This document shows positions 1-9,110 of a DNA stretch of 45,944 nt, one piece after another. The stretch covers positions 1 to 45,944 of the forward strand of contig JAFXZO010000081.1 in NCBI GenBank assembly GCA_017541205.1, given 5' to 3'. The stretch comes from Clostridia bacterium. Its GTDB lineage: Bacteria; Bacillota; Clostridia; Christensenellales; Aristaeellaceae. Made by a program: the position numbers and the translations under genes. The notes beneath the pieces are model-generated. The model searched no databases and was not told the DNA's origin. It worked only from the letters and a program-made list of their open reading frames with translations. The stretch's first letter is position 1. Every line of letters starts with the position of its first letter.

Positions 1-1
1 A

Positions 2-1984
2 GCCATCCATGCCGCACAGGAGCTTGGCTATCCCGTGCTGCTGCGGCCCTCCTACGTGATCGGCGGCCAGAACATGACGATTTCCCGCTCGAAGGAACAA
101 ACCGTCGCCTACATGGAAAAGATCCTCGCCGGGGGCATCGAAAATCCGGTGCTCATCGACCAGTACCTGCCCGGGATCGAATTGGAGGTGGACGTGATCT
201 CGGACGGGCAGGACGTATTGATCCCCGGGATCATGGAGCACATCGAGCGCGCGGGCATCCATTCGGGCGACTCCATCGCCGTTTATCCGCCCTTTAACCT
301 CAACGACATGGATTTGAAGCGCATCTGCGACTGCTCGCGCGATCTGGCGCTGGCGCTGGGCACCAAAGGCCTGGTCAATATCCAATACCTGATTTACGGC
401 AACGAACTGTACGTGATCGAGGTCAACCCCCGCGCGAGCCGCACCGTGCCCTACATCAGCAAGGTGACGGGCGTGCCGATGGTGGATCTGGCGTCCCGCG
501 TGATGCTGGGCGAAAAGCTGCGCGATCTGCACTTTGGCACGGGGCTGTACCGCACGCCGCCGTATTTTGCGGTCAAGGTGCCGGTGTTCTCCTTTGAAAA
601 GCTGAACGACGCCAACTCCATCCTCGGCCCGGAAATGAAGTCCACCGGCGAAGTGCTGGGCATCGGCAAGACCCTGCCCGAAGCGCTCTTCAAGGGCCTC
701 ACCGCCGCGGGCTTCCGCCTACCCTCGCCGCACAGCAAGGAAAAGGCGGGCGTGTTCCTGAGCGTGGAGGAAAGCGATTATCAGGAGATCATTTCCCTGG
801 CCAAGCGCTTCTGGGATCTCAACATGTCCCTGTACGCCACCAGCGGCACCGCCCTGGCCATCCAGAGCCTGGGCGTGCCGGTCCAGGCGGTGGGCAACGC
901 CAGCGAAAGCGATGAGCTGACCACGCTCATGGAAAACGGCTCCATCCATTACATCATTTATACCGGCGCCGTCAAGGACGCGACCGTGGGCGATTATACG
1001 GTGCTGCACCGCAAGGCCATGCAGCTTTCCATCCCCTGCCTGACCAGCCTGGACACCGCGGGCGCCCTGGCCGACATCATGGCCAGCCGCTTCACCGCCC
1101 AGAACATCGAGCTCATCGACATCAACCACATGCGTTCCTGGCATCAGCGCATCCACTTTGCCAAGATGCACTCCTGCGGCAACGATTACATCTTCATCGA
1201 AAACTTTGACGGCGCGATCACCTGCCCCGAATCCCTGTGCGTGCAATTGTGCGCCCAGCACTTCGGCATCGGCGGCGACGGCATCGTGCTGATCGAAAAA
1301 TCAGGCCGCGCCAACGCAAAAATGCGCTCCTTCAACCGGGACGGCAGCGAAGGCAGGATGGCGGGCAACAACCTGCGCTGCGTCGCCAAATACCTCTACG
1401 ACAAGGGCTTCGTGCGCAGCGAGTTCCTCTCCATCGAGATGGCGGATCAGGTGCATTATTTGCAGGTTTACCTGCGGGACGGCAAGGTGAATTCCGTTTC
1501 CGCGGATATGGGCAAAGCGTCCTTTGAGGCAAAAGACGTGCCCGTTGTGACCGACCGGAAGGAAGCGGTGAATATCCCCCTCTTTATCGGCGGCCAAACC
1601 TGGACCGCCACCTGCGTATCCGTTGGCAACCCGCACTGCGTGGTGTTCTGCGACGCCATCGACGCGCTGAACCTGCCCCAGCTCGGCCCGCAGTTTGAAT
1701 TCGCGCCTTGCTTCCCGGAGCGCGTGAACACCGAATTCGTCCGCGTCATCAACAAAAACACCCTGCGCCTGCGCGTCTGGGAACGCGGCAGCGGCGAAAC
1801 CCTGGCCTGCGGCACCGGCGCGTGCGCGGTGGTGGCGGCGGCGGTCAAAAACGGCCTGTGCGACGCCGGGCGCGATATCATCGTGAAGCTCCCCGGCGGC
1901 GACCTGACCGTGGTCTGCACGGATCAAAAGATCCTGCTCACGGGCGAAGTGACGTTCGTATTTGAAGGCGAATTTGAATATTGA
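2..1984 (+). CDS. carB-dapF: CarB-DapF fusion: carbamoyl-phosphate synthase large chain (C-terminal part) joined to diaminopimelate epimerase; 5' partial
   Basis: The frame is open from the window edge, so the true start lies upstream. Bases 2 to about 740 encode the second ATP-grasp half of CarB (YPVLLRPSYVIGGQNM, then EVNPRASRTVPYISK). Bases about 748-1126 encode the MGS-like allosteric domain. Without a stop, about eight linker residues lead at about 1153 into DapF (FAKMHSCGNDYIFIEN), which ends with ERGSGETLACGTGACA. CarB makes carbamoyl phosphate for pyrimidines and arginine; DapF converts LL- to meso-diaminopimelate for lysine and peptidoglycan. The only ATG at the junction (1130) has no SD, which argues for one polypeptide. 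Oddity: the first catalytic Cys of DapF (normally CGNGxRC) is Ala here (MAGNNLRC, codon 1361-1363), while the second catalytic Cys (1808-1810) is kept. Family assignment is certain; activity of the epimerase half is not. Confidence 0.93.
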   Translation, partial: AIHAAQELGYPVLLRPSYVIGGQNMTISRSKEQTVAYMEKILAGGIENPVLIDQYLPGIELEVDVISDGQDVLIPGIMEHIERAGIHSGDSIAVYPPFNLNDMDLKRICDCSRDLALALGTKGLVNIQYLIYGNELYVIEVNPRASRTVPYISKVTGVPMVDLASRVMLGEKLRDLHFGTGLYRTPPYFAVKVPVFSFEKLNDANSILGPEMKSTGEVLGIGKTLPEALFKGLTAAGFRLPSPHSKEKAGVFLSVEESDYQEIISLAKRFWDLNMSLYATSGTALAIQSLGVPVQAVGNASESDELTTLMENGSIHYIIYTGAVKDATVGDYTVLHRKAMQLSIPCLTSLDTAGALADIMASRFTAQNIELIDINHMRSWHQRIHFAKMHSCGNDYIFIENFDGAITCPESLCVQLCAQHFGIGGDGIVLIEKSGRANAKMRSFNRDGSEGRMAGNNLRCVAKYLYDKGFVRSEFLSIEMADQVHYLQVYLRDGKVNSVSADMGKASFEAKDVPVVTDRKEAVNIPLFIGGQTWTATCVSVGNPHCVVFCDAIDALNLPQLGPQFEFAPCFPERVNTEFVRVINKNTLRLRVWERGSGETLACGTGACAVVAAAVKNGLCDAGRDIIVKLPGGDLTVVCTDQKILLTGEVTFVFEGEFEY

Positions 1985-1998
1985 TAAAGCAAGCCCAA

Positions 1999-2050
1999 AA
2001 AACAGCCCTCCGCCGCGGCTCCTTGTCCGCGGATCGGAGGGCTGTTTTCG
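1999..2050. terminator. Bidirectional intrinsic terminator between convergent genes
   Basis: Bases 1999-2012 (AAAACAGCCCTCCG) pair perfectly with 2035-2048 (CGGAGGGCTGTTTT). An A-run on one side and a T-run on the other let the hairpin stop transcripts from both the carB-dapF gene and the convergent GGDEF/EAL gene. Confidence 0.85.
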
Positions 2051-2068
2051 TCAGCCATGGAAATCGCT

Positions 2069-5000
2069 TTACCATTCCAGGATCTTATCCAGCAGCAGCG
2101 GTTTTCCGTAATAGTAGCCCTGGAAGCATTCCACATGGTACTCCCGCAGGATGTCCCGCATGCCCCTGGTCTCGATGCCTTCGACGCAGACCTTCGCGCT
2201 GAATATGGAGGCGAGATCGGCGATCGTGCGGACGATCTGCCGGTCCACGTCGTTTTCCTCGATCAAGCGGACAAAGCTGCGGTCGATCTTGATGATGTTG
2301 ATGGGGATCTCCTTGAGGATGCCCACGGAGGAAAAGCCCGTCCCGAAATCGTCCAGCGCCACCAGAATGCCCTTGGATTTCAGGTTGTTCAGCACGCTTT
2401 TGAGCAGCTGCAGGTCCAGCAGCCGGCACCGCTCCGTCACCTCGAAGCACAGATGCTCCGGCGGGAATTTCAGTTCGTTCAGGATGCGCAGCACCATATC
2501 CACGAAATCCGGTTTTTCCAGCTGGGTATACGACAGGTTGACGTGGATGATAAACCCGGGATGCTGGCTGAGCAGCTGCTTGGCCCCCAGGATCGATTCG
2601 CGGATGATCCATTCCCCAAGCTCCGGGAACAGCGGGTCGGATTCCAGGATCGGGATGAACAGATCCGGCGGCACCATGCCGTACGTGTCGTTTTTCCAGC
2701 GCAGCAGCGCTTCCGCCCCGATCAGCTGCTCCGTGTTCGCGTCCACGACCGGCTGATACAGCAGATAGAACCCGTCGAATCCATGCATGATGGAGGCGCG
2801 GATCGCATGCAGCTTTTCCAGGCGCTGGTGGCTTTCCTCGTTCCGGTCGTTATGGAATTCCACCATTTCGCCCTGCCGGCGCATCTTGGATTCTTCATAG
2901 GCAAAATTCAGGCAGGCGTAAACCGTTTGGGAATCGACGTCAAAGTTATCCACCCACAGCGCGCCGCAGTTCAGATCCAGCAATACCTTTTTGCCGTCCA
3001 CCTGGAAATCTTCATGCAGATACGCGCGGAAGCTGTTGTATTTTTCCTTCATCTCCGCGATGGAAAGCGTGCTGCTGATGACCGCGAACTTCGTTCCGTC
3101 GATCCGGTAGGCGTGCCCCGTGTTCCCGACCCTTTCAAAAATGTCCCTGGCGTAGAGCTGCAGCACGCGGTTCCCGAAATGGTATCCATGCATTTCATTG
3201 ATTTCCGAGAATTTGCTCAGGCCCAGCAGGATCACTCTGATCTCCGCGTTCCGTTTGATACAGCCATCCAGATCCTCGAAGAACCCGTATTGATTCCTCA
3301 GCCCCGTCAGCGTATCGATATGCCCCTGGATGCCATGGTTGCGGATGGTGCCCGCGAAGTAGTCCGGCTCGCCTGCATAATCCCGGATCACCACGCCGCG
3401 GCAGGTGCACACGTTGTATTCGCCCGTGGCGCGCAGCGCCCTGTACTGCATGTCATGCCCCGAAGCGCCCCCGGAAAAGATCTCGTCAATGCCCTTGTGG
3501 TAGGCCGCCCGGTCCTCCGGATGGATCTGGTTCTCCCAGATATCGCCCGCGCCGTACATGTATTCGGACGGCAGGCCGAACGTATCCACCGCGTTTTTGG
3601 ACCAGCGGGAATAGTCGTATTTCATATCGCACAGATAGACGTACGTTCCTTCCGAAACCACCTCGAACGACCTGAACAGGGAATCCAGCTTGTTCCGCCT
3701 TTCATCGGTGATGGCCCTGAAATTCGATTTTTCTTTGATGGAATGGGCCTCCTGGAGACGCTTCTGTTCCTTCAGGCGCGTCTTGTCCGCATACATCATG
3801 CTGTCGGCGCGGTTGAATACGTCCTCCGCGGAATGGTCTTCCAGGTGCTGAAGCTCCGCCATGCCGGAAGCCACGACCGGCCCTTCGCCAAGCCGGATGT
3901 TTTCTTCGACCTGCCGCCTGAGGCTGGAGATCAGGTTGGCCCTGTTTTCATAATCCTGGCCTCTGAGGACCACCACGAATTCGTCCCCGCCGATGCGGAA
4001 CACCGGGCTGTGGTGGAAAATGCGGCAGACCAGCCGGCAGGAGGATCTGATATAATCATCCCCCGCCTTGTGCCCTTCCGTATCGTTGACGATTTTGAGG
4101 CCGTTGATATCGCAGACCACGATGCCAAACGGCTCGCGCCCTTCCTCCGCCAGCTTCTGCAGGTCCTTTTCCATTTCGCGGAAGGCCGTCTTGTTCTTCG
4201 TGCCTGTCAGTTCGTCCCGCCGCGCCATTTCATTGGCCATGGAGAGGGCCGCCAAATGCGCCTGCTCCTTGCGCACGTCTTCTTCCCGGTTCTCCACACA
4301 GATAATAAAATGGCTTTGATCGGAAGAATACGTGACCGTCATGCGCGTATACTGCGTTTGCCCGCCGTCGATGTTCATGCGGTAATCCTCGGTCAGCTGC
4401 CGCCTGTTTTCAAGCTGGGAAATCAGGTGGTCCCTGTCCAGGAAGAGCTTGATCCTTTCCCTGTCCTCCGAGTAAACGAGCCTGTCCGCGTTCTTTCTGG
4501 CGATGACGAAGAAATCGTCCCCCTCCTCCTGGACCTTCAGCTCGCCGGATTTCCTTTTCGCTGAAAGCTCCGCGTAATGCGAGGTGACGCAGTCGATGTA
4601 GTAGATCAGATCAAAGTGGGAGGCCAGCCGCTCGGCGATCTGGGTAAAGGTGACGCTCTTTTTCTGGTGCTCCCTCTGGGCGAGCTTCGCCTGCACCTCT
4701 TCATCGATATTCTTGATGCAGACGATGATATGCTTTCCGTCCTTGGCCATGACTTCCGTATGCCGGATGTTGCGGACCTGGCCCCCCACCACCAGCCGGT
4801 ACGCCAGGGCAAAAGACCCGCGGGTTTTCAGGTTTTCCAGCATCACATCCTTATAATGGATGCTCATGGCTTTCTCCTGGTCCTCGGGGTGGACGTATTT
4901 GCGGATGCTTCGCCGGCTCTCGGCAAAGAAATCATTGCCCGTGGCCGGCACGTTCAGCCTTTTATATTCGTCCGTCGAGGAGATCTCGTAATAGGTGTTG

Positions 5001-5509
5001 GTTGCGATATCGATGTAGTACAGGGTATCGTACTGCTCGGCGAGGCTCGCGGTGATCTGGTCGTAGATTTCCTTTTGCCGCTCGATTTCCTTTTCCATTT
5101 CTCTCTGGCGGTATTCCGCGTCGATGTTTTTGACGCCGAGCACGAGATAATCGGCGCTGTCGTCCAGCCCGCGGATCAGCCGGAGCGAATGCCATATTGG
5201 CACGCCGCCGATCACCAGGCGGTAATTGATATCCTGCATCGTGCCCTTCTTCATGTCGTTCATGAGCTTTTCTTTCTGGATATCCTGCAGGAAGATATGC
5301 TGATCCTCTTCCCAGACCGCCTCTTTGCAGTCCCGGTGCATGTTCTTGAAAAAATCATCCCCGCTCTGTTTCAGGTTCAGGGAATGAAACCCCGGGTCCA
5401 CGGAATACCAGAAATATTCATTTGTCACCGCGTTGACATAGTAAACGCTGGAATAATCTACCAGCAGCGCCTCCGCGATTTTCATAAAAATCTTTTCCTG
5501 GATCGTCAT
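2069..5509 (-). CDS. Multi-PAS GGDEF/EAL protein, likely cyclic-di-GMP turnover
   Basis: The product is about 1146 residues. Three similar PAS-like modules cover roughly residues 1-430; each has a YYVN/YYID strand and a GDDFF or GNDFF motif. A GGDEF domain follows (RIGGDEFVVVL, about 430-590) with an intact signature. Then come a fourth PAS-like region (about 615-745), a second GGDEF-like domain whose signature has decayed to RIDGTKFAV, and a C-terminal EAL domain (GAEALLRW, FEVTE, LDDFGTGFSS, IKIDRSF, VEGIET). The EAL motifs look complete, so both synthesis and hydrolysis of c-di-GMP are possible. No transmembrane segment is evident, so it is probably a soluble sensor. I prefer the start at 5509, which follows GAGGTGGC; the in-frame ATG at 5521 has no SD. 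It is a single-gene unit convergent with carB-dapF. Confidence 0.9.
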   Translation of the reverse strand: MTIQEKIFMKIAEALLVDYSSVYYVNAVTNEYFWYSVDPGFHSLNLKQSGDDFFKNMHRDCKEAVWEEDQHIFLQDIQKEKLMNDMKKGTMQDINYRLVIGGVPIWHSLRLIRGLDDSADYLVLGVKNIDAEYRQREMEKEIERQKEIYDQITASLAEQYDTLYYIDIATNTYYEISSTDEYKRLNVPATGNDFFAESRRSIRKYVHPEDQEKAMSIHYKDVMLENLKTRGSFALAYRLVVGGQVRNIRHTEVMAKDGKHIIVCIKNIDEEVQAKLAQREHQKKSVTFTQIAERLASHFDLIYYIDCVTSHYAELSAKRKSGELKVQEEGDDFFVIARKNADRLVYSEDRERIKLFLDRDHLISQLENRRQLTEDYRMNIDGGQTQYTRMTVTYSSDQSHFIICVENREEDVRKEQAHLAALSMANEMARRDELTGTKNKTAFREMEKDLQKLAEEGREPFGIVVCDINGLKIVNDTEGHKAGDDYIRSSCRLVCRIFHHSPVFRIGGDEFVVVLRGQDYENRANLISSLRRQVEENIRLGEGPVVASGMAELQHLEDHSAEDVFNRADSMMYADKTRLKEQKRLQEAHSIKEKSNFRAITDERRNKLDSLFRSFEVVSEGTYVYLCDMKYDYSRWSKNAVDTFGLPSEYMYGAGDIWENQIHPEDRAAYHKGIDEIFSGGASGHDMQYRALRATGEYNVCTCRGVVIRDYAGEPDYFAGTIRNHGIQGHIDTLTGLRNQYGFFEDLDGCIKRNAEIRVILLGLSKFSEINEMHGYHFGNRVLQLYARDIFERVGNTGHAYRIDGTKFAVISSTLSIAEMKEKYNSFRAYLHEDFQVDGKKVLLDLNCGALWVDNFDVDSQTVYACLNFAYEESKMRRQGEMVEFHNDRNEESHQRLEKLHAIRASIMHGFDGFYLLYQPVVDANTEQLIGAEALLRWKNDTYGMVPPDLFIPILESDPLFPELGEWIIRESILGAKQLLSQHPGFIIHVNLSYTQLEKPDFVDMVLRILNELKFPPEHLCFEVTERCRLLDLQLLKSVLNNLKSKGILVALDDFGTGFSSVGILKEIPINIIKIDRSFVRLIEENDVDRQIVRTIADLASIFSAKVCVEGIETRGMRDILREYHVECFQGYYYGKPLLLDKILEW

Positions 5510-5651
5510 ATGCCACCTCATCAGATCGTGCGCTTTTTGAATATTCCTATTCTGTTCATTATTTTACCATATATTCTATCGGATTACCAGACCCAATTGA
5601 AAAAAAGCGCTGCCCGGAACGGGGCAAGTTTTCTTGAAAAAATAGAAAAGA

Positions 5652-5680
5652 TGGACATTCCCGCACGATTATGGTACAAT
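5652..5680 (+). promoter_or_regulatory. Sigma-A promoter of the racemase-like gene
   Basis: TGGACA at 5652-5657, a 17-bp spacer and TACAAT at 5675-5680, about 55 bp ahead of the ATG at 5736. Confidence 0.65.
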
Positions 5681-5735
5681 CAACCGCGTATTTAAGCCGG
5701 CAGATCCGCCAGGGCAGAAAAGGAGCAAAAGCGGA

Positions 5736-7016
5736 ATGAAGCAGTTTTCTTTCCGGTATGGCAGCGGCAGCGTGAACATCGAATTGGACGAAGCCAATAT
5801 CCTGGGCGTGCTGAGCGGAAAGCCGACGCCGCCGATCGCGGATATCCCTTCGGCTTTGTCCGAGGCGGTGGAGCGCCCCATCGGCAGCGCGCCGCTTAAG
5901 GACTTCATTTGTCCCGGCGACCGGATCTGCCTCATCATCAGCGATATGAGCCGGTTCTGGATGCGGCAGGACAAGGTGATCCCGCCGCTGCTTCGCTATC
6001 TCTATACGCGGTGCGGAGTGAAAGCGGAGCAGATCACCATCCTGGTCGCCAACGGCACGCACGCGCCCGGGAATGAAGAGGACCTGCGCACGCTCGTGAC
6101 AAACGCGGTCTATGATACCGTTCGGGTCGTCAACCACGATTGCCTGGCCGACGATCTGGTTTATCTGGGCACGACGCCCCATGAAACGCCGGTGTGGATC
6201 CATCCCGCCGCCGCGAACGCCGATAAGGTGATCTGCCTGGGCGCCTGCGTCCATCATGTGATGGCCGGGTTCGGGGGCGGCAGGAAAAGCATCCTGCCCG
6301 GCATCAGCGGCATGGAAACCATCAAGCACAACCACGCCTATTCCCTGGACGAGCGCGCCTTCCGCAGCAATCCCCGCATCGGGAACGGAAAATTGGAGGA
6401 TAACCCCCTGCACCAGGACATGTGCGAAGCCGCGGGCATGGTCAAAAACCTGTTCATGATCAACCTGGTGATGAACGCCGAGATGCAATTGGCGTATATC
6501 TTCGCCGGACATTATATGGAAAGCTGGCTTCGGGCCTGCGAACAGGCGGACGCCGTCTACCGCACGCTCGTCCCCTGCAAGGCGGACGCCGTGATCGCCA
6601 GCTGCGGCGGATACCCCAAGGATATGTCGCTGTACCAGGGCACCAAATCCATCGATAACGTGGAAACGGCGCTCAAGCCCGGCGGCACGCTGATCCTTCT
6701 GATCGAAGCGCGCGAAGGCGGCGGCCCGCCCGAATACTTCGACTGGATCAGCAGCCTGCTGGACGGCACCATGGAAGACAGGCTCCGCAGCCGCTTCACG
6801 ATCCCCGGCTACATCTTTTTTCTCAACTGCGAGCAGGCGCGGCGATACCGCATTTTGATGCTCACCTCGATCCCGCCCGAAACGCTGGCCCCCATGGGCA
6901 TCCGCGCGTTCAGCGATCTTAGCGCGCTGCTCCGCGAAGCGAACCTGACGGATAAAAAAATGTATGTGATCCCAAACGCGAGCACCGTGATCCCCGAAGT
7001 GAGGCAGGAGGAATGA
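5736..7016 (+). CDS. LarA-like nickel-dependent racemase family protein (DUF2088)
   Basis: The 426-residue product has the LarA fold signatures: SDMSRFW (cf. SDxTRP) at about residue 70, ANGTHAP at about 105, and HHVMAGFGGGRKSILPG at about 170-187, whose Lys holds the nickel-pincer cofactor in lactate racemase. Family members racemise or epimerise 2-hydroxy acids; the substrate here is unknown. The SD AAAGGAG sits just ahead of the ATG. The stop overlaps the next gene's start (ATGA), so it is translationally coupled to an aminotransferase, suggesting a two-step route linking a 2-hydroxy, keto and amino acid. The cofactor genes larB, larC and larE are not in the window. Confidence 0.85.
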   Translation: MKQFSFRYGSGSVNIELDEANILGVLSGKPTPPIADIPSALSEAVERPIGSAPLKDFICPGDRICLIISDMSRFWMRQDKVIPPLLRYLYTRCGVKAEQITILVANGTHAPGNEEDLRTLVTNAVYDTVRVVNHDCLADDLVYLGTTPHETPVWIHPAAANADKVICLGACVHHVMAGFGGGRKSILPGISGMETIKHNHAYSLDERAFRSNPRIGNGKLEDNPLHQDMCEAAGMVKNLFMINLVMNAEMQLAYIFAGHYMESWLRACEQADAVYRTLVPCKADAVIASCGGYPKDMSLYQGTKSIDNVETALKPGGTLILLIEAREGGGPPEYFDWISSLLDGTMEDRLRSRFTIPGYIFFLNCEQARRYRILMLTSIPPETLAPMGIRAFSDLSALLREANLTDKKMYVIPNASTVIPEVRQEE

Positions 7017-8182
7017 AAATGGAGCAATACATCGCCCGGCGTTTCCGCGGCGCGCAAGGCGGGCTGTCCCTGGACACGGAAGCGCTGCGCCGCTATGACG
7101 ACGTGATCGACCTGAGCATCGGCGATACCGATTTCATCACGGACAGCCGCATCATCGACGCCGCCTGCCGGGACGCCCGCGCGGGCTATACGCATTATGG
7201 CGATCCCAAGGGCGATCCGGAATTGATCGAAGCGATCCGCGGCGCCTGGCGGGAAGATTTCGGCCAGGACGTATCCCCCGAAGAGGTGCTGATCACCGCG
7301 TCCAGCTGCATGGGGATGAGCCAGGTGATGCTGGGGCTGCTCAACCCCGGCGACGAGGTGATCGTGTTCGGCCCGTATTTTGCCGTGTACAGGCAGCAGA
7401 TCGAGCTGCCGGGCGGCGTCTGCGTGGAGGTTGAGACGCGCGCGGAGGACGGCTTCCAGCCCAAGGAGCAGGCGCTTCGGGCCGCCGTCACGCCGCGCAC
7501 CCGCGCCCTGATCCTGAACACGCCCTGCAACCCGACCGGCGCATCCTACAGCCGGGAAACGCTGCATATGATCGCCCGGATCGCCCAGGAATACGATCTA
7601 TTGGCAGTCGCCGATGAAATCTATACCCGCTACGTCTATGACGGCGAATTCATTCCCCTGCGCACGCTGCCGGGCATGCGGGAGCGCACGGTCACCCTGA
7701 ACAGCTTCAGCAAGAATTTTATGATGACGGGCTGGCGGGTCGGCTATGTGATCGCGCACCCAAAGCTGATCCGCGTGTTCCAATACGTCAACAACGCCAT
7801 GACCTATACCGCCCCCTCCATCTCCCAGCGCGCCGCCCTGCGCGCGCTTTCGCTCCGGGATGAGATGGAAAAAGCCTATATCGCCCACTATAAAGAAAGG
7901 GTATTCTATATGGCGGATCAGCTGGAAAAGATCCCCTGGATCACGCTTTTCAGGCCTCAGGGCACATTTTACCTCTTCCCCGGCATCGAAAAGACCGGCC
8001 TGACGGACACGGCCTTCTGCGCGCTGCTGTTGGAAAAGGCGCATCTGATGGTCTCGCCAGGCAGCGCGTTTGGCAAGGCCGGGCAGGGGCATTTCCGCAT
8101 CGCCGCCACCGTGCCCCTCGAAAAGCTCCGGGAAGCGGCGGACCGGATGGAGCGGCTGAATATATGCATCGATGATGTATAA
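7013..8182 (+). CDS. Class I/II pyridoxal-phosphate aminotransferase
   Basis: The 389-residue product is a fold-type I aminotransferase: NTPCNPTGASYS binds the substrate and cofactor, DEIYTRYVYDG carries the Asp and Tyr contacts to PLP, and SFSKNFMMTGWRVGY holds the Schiff-base lysine. Length and motifs fit the aspartate/aromatic-type AT-I subgroup; the amino acid used cannot be told from sequence. It starts inside the stop of the LarA-like gene, with SD GGCAGGAGG directly upstream. An amino-acid importer operon follows after a strong promoter. Confidence 0.88.
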   Translation: MKMEQYIARRFRGAQGGLSLDTEALRRYDDVIDLSIGDTDFITDSRIIDAACRDARAGYTHYGDPKGDPELIEAIRGAWREDFGQDVSPEEVLITASSCMGMSQVMLGLLNPGDEVIVFGPYFAVYRQQIELPGGVCVEVETRAEDGFQPKEQALRAAVTPRTRALILNTPCNPTGASYSRETLHMIARIAQEYDLLAVADEIYTRYVYDGEFIPLRTLPGMRERTVTLNSFSKNFMMTGWRVGYVIAHPKLIRVFQYVNNAMTYTAPSISQRAALRALSLRDEMEKAYIAHYKERVFYMADQLEKIPWITLFRPQGTFYLFPGIEKTGLTDTAFCALLLEKAHLMVSPGSAFGKAGQGHFRIAATVPLEKLREAADRMERLNICIDDV

Positions 8183-8220
8183 TTATAGATTTAAAATTTG
8201 GATTTTTTCAAAATTAACCC

Positions 8221-8248
8221 TTGACATTCTTGATTTCTTATGTATAAT
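8221..8248 (+). promoter_or_regulatory. Near-consensus sigma-A promoter of the amino-acid ABC operon
   Basis: TTGACA at 8221-8226, a 16-bp spacer and TATAAT at 8243-8248. Transcription would start near 8255, which rules out coding starts upstream of that point for the next gene. Confidence 0.85.
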
Positions 8249-8296
8249 AATACACGTACATCAAAAACGCTTTGGATGGAGGTCAAAAGAAACGTT

Positions 8297-9091
8297 ATGA
8301 AGAAAATGATCGCAATTCTCTTGATCCTGGTGCTCGCGCTGTGCGCCGTTGCGGCGTCCGCCGAAACCGTGCTGGAAAAGATCAAGGCGTCCGGAAAAAT
8401 GGTCGTCGGCACGGAAGCCACGTATCCCCCCTATGAATATTTGGACGACAACGCCAATTTCGCGGGCTGCGATATTTGGCTGGCCCAGCAGATCGCCGAC
8501 AGCCTGGGCGTGGAATTGGTGATCCAGGATATGGATTTTGACGGCATCATCGAATCCGTCAAGACCGGCATGGTGGATATCGGCATCGCCGCCTTCACCC
8601 GCACCGACGAACGCGCCGAGGTGATCGATTTCTCCAACCTGTACGAGACCAGCGCCCAGCTGCTGATCGTCAAAGCGGGCAACGCTGAAAAGTACAGCAC
8701 GAAGGAATCCCTGGCCGGGCTGCAGGTCGGCGCCCAGCAGGGCACGGTGCAGAGCCAGCTGGTGGAAAGCGCGCTGCCCGACAGCATCCTCTTTGAGCTC
8801 AAGACCTACCCGAACCTGGCCCTGGAAACCGTCAACGGCAACATCGCGGGCTTCGTGGTCGATTCCGCCGTGGGCCTGGCCATGGTGGCCAGCAGCGAGG
8901 GCGCGCTGGAAGTGAGCGGCTTTGTATTCACGGCGGAGGAAGCCAGCTTCGGCAAGGCCGCCGTCATCGCCAAGGGCAATGAAGACTTCGTTGCCGCGGT
9001 GAACGAGGTCATTGACCGCGTGGTTAGCGACGGCAGCTATCAGGCCGCCTATGACGCCGCCGTGGCCGATTCCGGCTCCACCGGCGATTGA
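8297..9091 (+). CDS. Polar amino-acid ABC transporter substrate-binding protein
   Basis: The 264-residue product starts with a signal peptide (MKKMIAILLILVLALCAVA, cleavage near ASA-ET), followed by an SBP family 3 domain: GTEATYPPYEY, GCDIWLAQQIAD, IAAFTRTDERAEVIDFS and VGAQQGTVQ. It would capture a polar or charged amino acid outside the membrane and pass it to the permease and ATPase encoded next. The SD GGAGGT lies 14 bases upstream, a little far; an in-frame ATG at 8276 is the alternative. No Cys follows the signal peptide, so it is not a typical lipoprotein. Confidence 0.9.
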   Translation: MKKMIAILLILVLALCAVAASAETVLEKIKASGKMVVGTEATYPPYEYLDDNANFAGCDIWLAQQIADSLGVELVIQDMDFDGIIESVKTGMVDIGIAAFTRTDERAEVIDFSNLYETSAQLLIVKAGNAEKYSTKESLAGLQVGAQQGTVQSQLVESALPDSILFELKTYPNLALETVNGNIAGFVVDSAVGLAMVASSEGALEVSGFVFTAEEASFGKAAVIAKGNEDFVAAVNEVIDRVVSDGSYQAAYDAAVADSGSTGD

Positions 9092-9110
9092 TCAGGCAAA
9101 AACAGACAGC

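Noticed and set aside
2057-4564. 835-codon open frame on the plus strand
   Set aside because: It is exactly antisense to the GGDEF/EAL gene, whose domains are unmistakable; its translation has no recognisable domain and reflects high-GC codon structure.
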